From positions 1-6,944 of the forward strand of contig JAEEUX010000138.1 in NCBI GenBank assembly GCA_016290695.1: a stretch of DNA of 6,944 nt, given 5' to 3'. Below are positions 1 to 4,507 of the stretch, piece by piece. The notes under the pieces were generated by a model. That model was not told the origin of the DNA and ran no database searches. It worked only from the letters and a program-made list of their open reading frames with translations. This DNA is from Oscillospiraceae bacterium (lineage in GTDB: Bacteria; Bacillota; Clostridia; Oscillospirales; Oscillospiraceae). Position numbers and translations under genes: made by a program. Every line of letters starts with the position of its first letter. Positions within the stretch are counted from its first letter, which is position 1.

Positions 1-32
1 AGAATATCCCGTCATATCGTCCAAAAATACTC

Positions 33-53
33 GGCAATACACAAAGTATTACC
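33..53 (-). terminator. Hairpin with U-tract downstream of marR-family gene (distal)
   Basis: On the minus strand GGTAATAC and GTATTGCC form an 8-bp stem around the loop TTTGT, with one U-G wobble. The same wobble position is a C/A mismatch if read as plus-strand RNA, so the structure favours leftward transcription. A run of five T (positions 27-23) follows six bases after the stem. It could be a weak Rho-independent terminator or part of a larger structured element that continues past the window edge. Confidence 0.35.
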
Positions 54-86
54 TGCGTTTTTTGAACAATCTGACGAAAATCCTGA

Positions 87-105
87 CGGCGCAATCTATG
101 CGCCG
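87..105 (-). terminator. Candidate terminator of the MarR-family gene (proximal hairpin)
   Basis: A perfect 7-bp stem (87-93 with 99-105, CGGCGCA/TGCGCCG) with a 5-base loop lies 19 bases beyond the stop codon of the regulator gene. On the minus strand it is followed by TCAGGATTTTCG, so the U-tract is short and displaced. Its position suits a terminator but the tail is weak. Confidence 0.4.
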
Positions 106-123
106 GAATTATGCGGTGTTGCC

Positions 124-651
124 TTATTTTTCCGTTTTATACTTTTCGCCGCATTCCAGTCTTTCCTGAATTCGGTCGTCCATTTCCATCATCGGGACGA
201 AATCTATTGTTACCTCTTCACCGCCGGCAAGGTTGTTAATAAGTTTATCAAGGATATTCAAAAACACGTCGCTTTCCTCCTGCGTCAGGCAGGAGAACAT
301 CTTTTCATCGAAACTGTTGAAGCTTTCGCGCCCATGAAGAGCGACCTCCCTGCCCTTTGGCGTGACGCTGAGCATATTTCTCCGCAGGTTCTCCTTATCG
401 ACGGTTTTCTGGATGAAGCCCGCCTTTTGCAGGCGCTTCGTGGAAAGAGCAATCGAGGCGGGCGAGACCTTCAGCCAGTCGGCAATTTCCTTCTGGGTGC
501 AGCCGTCGTTATTATAAATATACGCCAAAACCGGGAGCTGCCCGACGTAAAGGCCGGTAACGGCAGTGGTCTTCGTAAGCAAGGTGCGGCGGAGCATAAA
601 AAGATTGTCCAGCTTCCAGGCAAGCTTTTTAACGTCAATTGCCACCCTCAT
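124..651 (-). CDS. MarR-family winged-helix transcriptional regulator
   Basis: This 175-residue protein has the MarR layout: an N-terminal dimerisation helix, a winged helix-turn-helix at about residues 38-100, and C-terminal dimerisation helices. Visible core elements are the recognition region TQKEIADWLKVSPASIA (52-68), KRLQKAGFI (72-80) and the charged wing DKENLRRN (85-92), followed by VTPKGRE. Such proteins are dimeric cytoplasmic DNA-binding regulators, often repressors released by small phenolic or lipophilic ligands; the ligand and targets here cannot be read from sequence. GGAGG at 655-659 is only 3 bases from the ATG at 651 but 9 bases from an in-frame GTG at codon 3 (643-645), so the GTG may be the true start. 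The gene has its own promoter and is separated from the acs-linked genes by a hairpin, so a role in acetogenesis is not supported. Confidence 0.9.
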   Translation of the reverse strand: MRVAIDVKKLAWKLDNLFMLRRTLLTKTTAVTGLYVGQLPVLAYIYNNDGCTQKEIADWLKVSPASIALSTKRLQKAGFIQKTVDKENLRRNMLSVTPKGREVALHGRESFNSFDEKMFSCLTQEESDVFLNILDKLINNLAGGEEVTIDFVPMMEMDDRIQERLECGEKYKTEK

Positions 652-654
652 CAG

Positions 655-659
655 CCTCC
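655..659 (-). promoter_or_regulatory. Ribosome binding site that favours a GTG start
   Basis: GGAGG on the minus strand. The spacing is 3 bases to the ATG (649-651) and 9 bases to the in-frame GTG two codons later (643-645). The longer spacing is closer to the usual range, so the shorter product (173 residues) is a real alternative. Confidence 0.55.
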
Positions 660-673
660 AAACTTCTTGATTA

Positions 674-687
674 GTTTACGCATTAAC
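674..687. promoter_or_regulatory. Candidate operator in the MarR-family leader
   Basis: GTTTACGCATTAAC is an imperfect palindrome in which 5 of 7 base pairs match. It lies about 17-30 bases downstream of the expected transcription start of the MarR-family gene. A perfect 8-bp palindrome AAGCGCTT (692-699) lies closer to the start. MarR proteins often bind inverted repeats overlapping their own promoter, so either could serve autoregulation. This rests on symmetry and position only. Confidence 0.25.
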
Positions 688-710
688 AGTGAAGCGCTTT
701 ATATTTATAG

Positions 711-739
711 ATTATATACCGGCAAGCATAATTTGTCAA
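711..739 (-). promoter_or_regulatory. Perfect sigma-A promoter of the MarR-family gene
   Basis: On the minus strand the -35 box TTGACA (739-734) and the -10 box TATAAT (716-711) both match the sigma-A consensus at every base and are separated by exactly 17 bases. Transcription should start near position 704, giving a leader of about 50 bases. A promoter this strong normally needs a repressor, which fits an autoregulated MarR-type gene. Confidence 0.88.
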
Positions 740-793
740 CACCGCTTACACTGGCAATAGTTCACAAAAATCGCCTTTCCATTACAATACAAG

Positions 794-822
794 GACCCGG
801 AAACCTTGTCTGTTTCCGGGTC
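794..822 (-). terminator. Hairpin terminating the acsV-DUF3786-csoR-like unit
   Basis: A perfect 11-bp inverted repeat (794-804 with 812-822, GACCCGGAAAC/GTTTCCGGGTC) with a 7-base loop begins 5 bases beyond the stop codon of the CsoR-like gene. On the minus strand it is followed by CTTGTATTGT, an imperfect U-rich tail. Its position between this stop codon and the MarR promoter strongly suggests a Rho-independent terminator. Confidence 0.7.
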
Positions 823-827
823 TTGCC

Positions 828-1166
828 TTAGAGAAAGCGCTCTATGGCGCGGTTGAGCTCGTCCAGCTCCTCCGTGTCGCCGGATTTTATCGCCTCGACG
901 ATGCAGCTTGAAAGATGCTCCTTAAGAATCACCTTGCCGGTGTTGTTGATGGCGCTTCTCACGGCGGCGAGCTGGACGAGGACCTCGGCGCAGTCGCGCC
1001 CGTCCTCCACCATTTTCTTCACCGATTCAAGGTGCCCGATGGCGCGGGCAAGGCGGTTCACGACGGCCTTCGTCGTCTCCGGCGAATGGACGTGACCCGT
1101 TTCCCCGTGAGTGTGGCAATGAACATTGCCGTCGCCGTGGTCGTGAAAATAAATTTTTTCGTTCAT
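828..1166 (-). CDS. CsoR/RcnR/FrmR-family metal-sensing repressor with His-rich N-terminus
   Basis: The 112-residue protein is an all-helical DUF156-family repressor. The helical core starts at about residue 30 (RLARAIGHLESVKKMVEDG, 38-56) and keeps Cys59, His84 and Cys88, the Cys-His-Cys set that binds Cu(I) in CsoR. Family members are usually about 85-100 residues. The first 27 residues here add seven His (8, 10, 16, 18, 20, 25, 27) and Cys17, which could supply extra ligands; RcnR uses N-terminal His for Ni/Co. Family members form tetramers on DNA and release it on binding metal or another effector. The ATG overlaps the stop of the DUF3786 gene (ATGA), with AGGGTGG as ribosome binding site, so translation is probably coupled. 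It ends the unit that starts with the corrinoid-protein activator. The metal (Cu, Ni or Co) is not decided by sequence, and I saw no clear cognate operator in the window. Confidence 0.9.
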   Translation of the reverse strand: MNEKIYFHDHGDGNVHCHTHGETGHVHSPETTKAVVNRLARAIGHLESVKKMVEDGRDCAEVLVQLAAVRSAINNTGKVILKEHLSSCIVEAIKSGDTEELDELNRAIERFL

Positions 1167-1837
1167 ACGCCGCCACCCTCTTTAAGAATACGGTCAGTCT
1201 CCTTCATCGCGTTGATAACGAGCTCCGCGCAGACGACGAGGTCCTCCGGCGCGAAGGAATCCGGGAAATTATCGCTGAAAAGGATCTGCGCGGAGGGCGG
1301 GAATTCGTCGTCCGCCTCCCACAGCATGAATTTCAGCGTGTAGCCGGGGATAAGCTCGATGGCGTAGCCCGCGTCGCCGTTTTCGATGGGCGAAGCGCCC
1401 ATGGCCTCGAAAATGCGGCGGAAATCGGCGATGCGCTTGCCGTAGCTGAAGGCGAGGCGGCTTATGCAGCGGCCCGTAAACTGCGTGTTGTAGACGTTGC
1501 CCCACGGCGTCTCCTTATAGGTGTAGAAGCTGCCGTGCGCGGGGATAAGCTTGCCCTCGATAAGACGGCGCAGAATGAGGATATTGGCTGCGCCGACGCC
1601 CTTCATAAGGTCGGCGGGGCATTTTTTCTCCACGCAGCGGGCGGAATACTCGGGAAAAGAAACGCGGTAGCGGTTGCCAAGGAAGACGAGCTCGAACTCG
1701 CCCGCCGCGGCGTCGTATTCGATTCCGAGGCGCTGCGCCGCCTCCTCCGGGTCTGTCTCCCGATAGAGCGCGCAATAATGCTCAAAGGGCTTCTCTTCCT
1801 TGTTGTTCACTACTTCTTTCTTTTCCAAAGCTATCAT
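1163..1837 (-). CDS. DUF3786 protein of unknown function, linked to the acs cluster
   Basis: The 224-residue protein is recognised as DUF3786 from its C-terminal signature WEADDEFPPSAQILFSDN (173-190) and the preceding IPGYTLKFML. No signal peptide or membrane segment is visible, so it should be cytoplasmic. It has Cys22, Cys68, Cys73, Cys124 and Cys203; the RCVEKKC stretch (67-73) could bind metal, but this is speculation. From memory, the family is seen mainly in anaerobes with corrinoid or iron-sulfur C1 metabolism, and no biochemical activity is known to me. Its ATG overlaps the acsV stop (ATGA), and its own stop overlaps the next gene's start, so all three products are probably made together. 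GAGG is only one base from the ATG; a TTG at codon 4 has a more normal 10-base spacing and is an alternative start. A role in maturing or reactivating the corrinoid protein is inference from context. Confidence 0.75.
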   Translation of the reverse strand: MIALEKKEVVNNKEEKPFEHYCALYRETDPEEAAQRLGIEYDAAAGEFELVFLGNRYRVSFPEYSARCVEKKCPADLMKGVGAANILILRRLIEGKLIPAHGSFYTYKETPWGNVYNTQFTGRCISRLAFSYGKRIADFRRIFEAMGASPIENGDAGYAIELIPGYTLKFMLWEADDEFPPSAQILFSDNFPDSFAPEDLVVCAELVINAMKETDRILKEGGGV

Positions 1838-3765
1838 TCCTCACTCGCCGAAGGGAAAAGCGCGGCGTTAGTATGCGGCAGGAAGCAGGCGGCAACGAAC
1901 TCGTCCATATAGCCGGGGTTGCTGCTCAGCTCCATATAGGTCATGTTGCGGGCAAGCTCCGTGACCTTATCGCGCGCCGCGTCGGAAATGAGCATGGCGT
2001 AGGCGCCGGAAAGCGAGGAGTTGCCGATATAGCTGTAAAACTCGGTATCAATGTCGGGGAGCATGCCGATGCGGATGGCGTTTTTGATGTTTATTCCGCT
2101 GCCGATGCCTCCGGCGATGATGACTTTTGTGATTATGTCAACCGAGAAGTCGAGCGATTCGAGCATGGTCTTCACGGCGGAGAAAATCGCGCCCTTTGCG
2201 CGGATGAAGTTATCGAGGTCGGTCTCGGTGAGCGCGATTTCGCGGCCCGTGTCGCTCTCGTCGGCGAAGGCGACGACGTAGCTCTTCATGCCGTACTCGT
2301 CCTCGCGCACGCGCTCGCCCTCGATGCTTATTTTGCCGAGGGGGTTTATTATGCCGCAGCGGAACATCTCCGCGACGGTGTCTATAAGGCCGCTGCCGCA
2401 GAGGCCGATGGGCTTCTGCCCCTCGGGGCCGATGATGCCGAGGGTGGGCTTATAGGTATCCTTGTCGATGGTGCAGCTTTCGATAGCGCCGTCGGTCGCG
2501 CGCATACCGCAGCTAATGTCGCCGCCCTCAAAGGCGGGGCCGGCGGAGCAGGCGCAGCTCATCATGAAGTCCGCGCTGCCGAATACGAGCTCGCCGTTGG
2601 TGCCGAGGTCGATGAAAAGGGCCATTTCCTCGCTCGTCCACATCATGGAGGCGAGGGTGCCGGCGGTGATGTCGCCGCCGACGTAGCTGCCGATATTCGG
2701 CGCGATTATTACCTCCGCGTTCGGGTGGGCGGGGAGCTTCATATCCTGCGCGAAGAGGCCGTTTATCTCCATAAACGCGGGGACGTAGGGCTCCATGCGG
2801 ATAAACTCCGGGTTAACGCCCGTGAAGAGGTGGTTCATGGTCGTATTTCCGGCGACGGCGAAGCGGTAAATATTCGTCTTGGGGATGCCCGCGCTGCGGC
2901 ACATATTGAGCAGGACGGGGCTTATCGTTTCCTCGATAACGGCCTTTTGCAGCTTCTCGATGCCGCCGGGGCGCGTGGCCTCGATGATGCGGTTTATAAC
3001 GTCCGCGCCGTAGCGTATCTGGCCGTTGCCGGAGGAGGCCTTGGCGATTATTTCGTTCGTTTCAAGGTCTACGAGCACGGCGGCGACGGTGGTGGTTCCG
3101 ATATCTATTGCCGCGCCGCAGATCTTGTGCGCTTCGGCGGCGTTCCATACGTCGAGCAGGATAAGCGCGCCGTTGCGGCGCTCGCAGAGGCAGGTGACGT
3201 TGAACGCGGCCTCGCGCAGGGTCTGCGGGAGCTTTGCCAGCGCGAAATGCGTGGGAACGACGCTCTCGCCGAGCTGGGCCTCCAGCTCCATGCCGAGGCG
3301 CTCAATGTCGCTCATAGCGTCGTCCAGCGTCGGCTCGGTGAGCTGGACGGTAACGGTTTTGAGGGCCGTACCGGTCTCGATGCCGGTTCCGAAAATGGCG
3401 GTTTTGGTGGTGTTGAAGATTTCCACCTCGCGCGTGTCGCTGAGGTCGGCTATCTTCATGCGGCTGCGGTAAGCGGAGGCAATGTCGGGCACCTCCACGA
3501 CGATGTCGCTGTCGGCGATTTTGCTCTCGCAGGCGAGGCGCCAGCCCTCGGCGTATTCCTCGTCGGTGATATGGCGGGTTTTTCTCGATTCGACCTCGCC
3601 CTCAAGGAGCTTTACGCGGCATTTGCCGCAGGAGCCGTTGCCGGAGCAGGGCGCGTCGATGGCGACGTTTGCCTTGCGCGCGATGTCGAGCAGCTTTTCG
3701 CCCGTAACGGCGGTAATCTCGACGCTTTCGGTCGGGGATATTTTAAATGTGATTTTGTGTTCCAT
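1834..3765 (-). CDS. acsV: AcsV/RACo-type reductive activator of the corrinoid iron-sulfur protein
   Basis: The 643-residue protein has an N-terminal plant-type [2Fe-2S] domain with Cys40, Cys46, Cys49 and Cys79 (C-x5-C-x2-C-x29-C). A linker and middle domain follow to about 210, then a C-terminal ASKHA ATPase domain (DUF4445) with DIGTTT (221-226), GNTTMNHLF (306-314), DLGTNGE (386-392), CSAGPAFEGG (406-415), GLCGSG (454-459) and IIAGGIGSG (549-557). This is the layout of RACo, which uses ATP to drive one-electron reduction of inactive Co(II) to Co(I) in the corrinoid iron-sulfur protein. Its substrate proteins AcsC and AcsD are encoded just upstream. The start chosen (ATG 3763-3765) has AAAGG 8 bases and AGG 4 bases upstream, and the protein then begins directly with the ferredoxin fold. 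An upstream in-frame ATG at 3840 has no ribosome binding site. RamA-type activators of methylamine methyltransferases are related, but the acs context favours AcsV. Confidence 0.9.
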   Translation of the reverse strand: MEHKITFKISPTESVEITAVTGEKLLDIARKANVAIDAPCSGNGSCGKCRVKLLEGEVESRKTRHITDEEYAEGWRLACESKIADSDIVVEVPDIASAYRSRMKIADLSDTREVEIFNTTKTAIFGTGIETGTALKTVTVQLTEPTLDDAMSDIERLGMELEAQLGESVVPTHFALAKLPQTLREAAFNVTCLCERRNGALILLDVWNAAEAHKICGAAIDIGTTTVAAVLVDLETNEIIAKASSGNGQIRYGADVINRIIEATRPGGIEKLQKAVIEETISPVLLNMCRSAGIPKTNIYRFAVAGNTTMNHLFTGVNPEFIRMEPYVPAFMEINGLFAQDMKLPAHPNAEVIIAPNIGSYVGGDITAGTLASMMWTSEEMALFIDLGTNGELVFGSADFMMSCACSAGPAFEGGDISCGMRATDGAIESCTIDKDTYKPTLGIIGPEGQKPIGLCGSGLIDTVAEMFRCGIINPLGKISIEGERVREDEYGMKSYVVAFADESDTGREIALTETDLDNFIRAKGAIFSAVKTMLESLDFSVDIITKVIIAGGIGSGINIKNAIRIGMLPDIDTEFYSYIGNSSLSGAYAMLISDAARDKVTELARNMTYMELSSNPGYMDEFVAACFLPHTNAALFPSASEE

Positions 3766-3785
3766 AAAACCTACCTTTCCGTCGC

Positions 3786-3800
3786 CCGGCAGTCCGCCGG
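3786..3800 (-). other. Short leader hairpin upstream of acsV
   Basis: CCGGC (3786-3790) and GCCGG (3796-3800) form a 5-bp stem with a 5-base loop, ending 5 bases upstream of the AAAGG ribosome binding site of acsV. It could influence ribosome access but is small enough to be incidental. Confidence 0.3.
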
Positions 3801-3850
3801 AAACGAAGTTTAATTCATGTATCCGCACACCGTTCCTCATATACAGAAAA

Positions 3851-3876
3851 GCCGCCGAACAGCGGCGCGGTTCAGC
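3851..3876 (-). promoter_or_regulatory. Terminator-like hairpin with alternative pairing in the acsV leader
   Basis: On the minus strand GCCGCT (3866-3861) pairs with GGCGGC (3856-3851) around the loop GTTC, followed at once by TTTTCTGT. That is a terminator-like stem of 6 bp including one U-G wobble, which is lost in plus-strand RNA. An upstream segment GCTGAAC (3876-3870) can instead pair over 7 positions with GTTCGGC (3860-3854), which would break the terminator stem. Mutually exclusive helices of this kind are typical of attenuators, but no ligand-binding domain or leader peptide is apparent. Confidence 0.35.
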
Positions 3877-3916
3877 CGTTTTTCTCTATGCGAGGGAGGG
3901 AGGCGCTGTGCGGGGC

Positions 3917-3953
3917 AATGAAAAATGAAAACTGAAGACTTAAAATGAAAAAT
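3917..3953. repeat. A-rich stretch with a repeated decamer
   Basis: The decamer AATGAAAAAT occurs at 3917-3926 and again at 3944-3953, inside an A-rich segment on the plus strand (T-rich in the leader RNA). A small GCGGC-TTC-GCCGC hairpin follows at 3960-3972. It looks like simple intergenic repeat sequence; no function is evident. Confidence 0.45.
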
Positions 3954-4024
3954 AGTTGTGCGGCTTCGCCGCGATTGGATTTTTGAAGGAATATAATATC
4001 ATTGCTAATTCTAAAGATTCTATA

Positions 4025-4055
4025 CTGTAGGGAACGTCGTCCTCGACGTTCCGCC
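4025..4055 (+). repeat. 31-base hairpin repeat, copy A
   Basis: The unit begins CTGTAGGGAACG and contains a perfect 9-bp stem, GGAACGTCG (4031-4039) with CGACGTTCC (4044-4052), and a 4-base loop. It matches copy B (4277-4307) in inverted orientation at 21 of 31 positions, all in the flanks; only the central 10 bases differ and they keep the pairing. A mobile palindromic repeat is the likeliest nature. Confidence 0.75.
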
Positions 4056-4070
4056 GCGCCTTCGGCGCGG
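4054..4070. repeat. GC-rich hairpin next to repeat copy A
   Basis: CCGCGCC (4054-4060) and GGCGCGG (4064-4070) form a perfect 7-bp stem with a TTC loop (GAA on the minus strand). It abuts and slightly overlaps repeat copy A, giving two consecutive hairpins. Confidence 0.6.
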
Positions 4071-4158
4071 TCTGCTTTTCGCTGCTATATAAATGCCTTG
4101 CAAAATCCCACTGCCTTTATGCGGGTCGTCGCGCCCTACGATGAGGCAATTATTTTTA

Positions 4159-4206
4159 CAAGCAGCAACAATATAGGTATGGCACAAAGCTCAACTGCAT
4201 TGCCGG
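4159..4206 (+). repeat. Diverged direct repeat, copy 1
   Basis: CAAGCAGC at 4159-4166 and CTCAACTG-3 bases-TGCCGG at 4190-4206 recur in the same order at 4313-4320 and 4340-4356, with a 4-base length difference in the spacer. The matching ends and identical 3-base inner spacing point to an old duplication of roughly 45-48 bases. CAAGCAGC occurs a third time at 4413-4420 without the second half. Confidence 0.5.
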
Positions 4207-4221
4207 GGGCAAGCCCCCGGC
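4202..4221. repeat. 9-bp GC palindrome around AA
   Basis: GCCGGGGGC (4202-4210) and GCCCCCGGC (4213-4221) are perfect inverted arms separated only by AA (an 8-bp stem with a CAAG loop as RNA). A second palindrome with an AA centre, GGCTGC-AA-GCAGCC, lies at 4308-4321, directly outside repeat copy B. Confidence 0.6.
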
Positions 4222-4276
4222 CCACATTGGTGCCGACAATAGATTTGTGTGCCAATCGTCAATCGTGGTGCGTACT

Positions 4277-4307
4277 GGCGGAACGCTGGTCGCAGCGTTC
4301 CCTACAG
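4277..4307 (-). repeat. 31-base hairpin repeat, copy B (inverted)
   Basis: Read on the minus strand it begins CTGTAGGGAACG and ends CGTTCCGCC like copy A. Its 9-bp stem is GGAACGCTG (4280-4288) with CAGCGTTCC (4293-4301). Three stem pairs and the loop differ from copy A, yet every pair is kept, which shows compensatory change. Confidence 0.75.
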
Positions 4308-4312
4308 GGCTG

Positions 4313-4356
4313 CAAGCAGCCACATTACATTGTATAAACCTCAACTGTCCTGCCGG
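4313..4356 (+). repeat. Diverged direct repeat, copy 2
   Basis: Second copy of the unit at 4159-4206: CAAGCAGC, then after 19 bases CTCAACTG, 3 bases and TGCCGG. It starts 6 bases right of repeat copy B, so the two copies lie on either side of copy B and the AATCGT-rich segment. Confidence 0.5.
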
Positions 4357-4444
4357 AAATTTACCCAACAGACGCCGGACAAACTACCATCACCGCACCA
4401 CCGGGGAGCGCACAAGCAGCCCGCCACCGGAGCAAAAACAAAAC

Positions 4445-4471
4445 AGCGGAGGGCGAAATTCGCCCCCCGCT
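4445..4471 (-). terminator. Strong Rho-independent terminator of acsE
   Basis: On the minus strand AGCGGGGGGCG and CGCCCTCCGCT form an 11-bp GC-rich stem (4461-4471 with 4445-4455) with one G-U wobble; on the plus strand that pair is a C/A mismatch, so the structure is built for leftward RNA. The tail GTTTTGTTTTTGC follows directly. It begins 36 bases after the acsE stop codon and should end the acsD-acsC-acsE transcript or strongly reduce read-through into acsV. Confidence 0.88.
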
Positions 4472-4507
4472 TTATGTTCCATAAGGAGCAATAGGAGTTG
4501 ACCTTTA

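Larger units (their letters stand above)
4025..4307. mobile_element. Possible non-coding element bounded by 12-bp inverted repeats
   Basis: CTGTAGGGAACG at 4025-4036 and CGTTCCCTACAG at 4296-4307 are perfect inverted repeats 283 bases from end to end. The interior has no transposase and several palindromes, like a miniature inverted-repeat element. No target-site duplication is obvious in the flanks (TCTATA on the left, GGCTGC on the right), so two independent copies of a small palindromic repeat in opposite orientation explain the pattern equally well. Confidence 0.35.
3766..4507. other. 742-base gene-free region between acsE and acsV, rich in palindromes
   Basis: No open frame here has a credible ribosome binding site or a recognisable product. 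In transcription order it holds the acsE terminator (4445-4471), a 4313-4356 copy of a diverged direct repeat, a palindrome at 4308-4321, a hairpin repeat (4277-4307), a palindrome at 4202-4221, the other direct-repeat copy (4159-4206), a hairpin at 4054-4070, the inverted hairpin repeat copy (4025-4055), an A-rich stretch (3917-3953) with the decamer AATGAAAAAT twice, a small hairpin (3960-3972), a terminator-like hairpin (3851-3866) and a short hairpin (3786-3800). I found no convincing sigma-A promoter for acsV, so whether acsV depends on read-through from acsE is open. Confidence 0.7.

Noticed and set aside
334..831. A 165-codon plus-strand open frame across the MarR-family gene and its promoter.
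   Set aside because: It crosses the MarR promoter and the csoR-like terminator hairpin, shows no family resemblance, and the opposite strand encodes a clear MarR protein.
1873..3813. A 646-codon open frame on the plus strand, antisense to acsV.
   Set aside because: It mirrors acsV almost exactly. Its translation is low-complexity (rich in A, G, V, D, H) with no family motif, while the minus strand gives clear [2Fe-2S] and ASKHA motifs. Rarity of TTA, CTA and TCA codons in acsV is enough to keep the antisense frame open.
3766..3840. Upstream ATG that would extend acsV by 25 residues.
   Set aside because: No ribosome binding site precedes 3840, and the extension has no place in the ferredoxin fold that begins cleanly at the 3765 start, which has AAAGG/AGG at suitable spacing.
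3992..3997. A perfect TATAAT on the plus strand in the acsE-acsV gap.
   Set aside because: The only TTG-type -35 candidate upstream (TTGGAT, 3975-3980) is 11 bases away, and there is no rightward gene to serve.
4025..4420. Clustered repeats considered as a CRISPR array.
   Set aside because: Only two copies of each unit, in inverted or diverged form and without regular spacers; no cas gene nearby.
4002..4501. Several short open frames (about 70-111 codons) in the acsE-acsV gap.
   Set aside because: They run through the palindromes and repeats, lack good ribosome binding sites and have no recognisable product.
3766..4507. Cobalamin or tetrahydrofolate riboswitch ahead of acsV, expected from the pathway.
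   Set aside because: I could not find the conserved core segments of either class; only simple hairpins are present.
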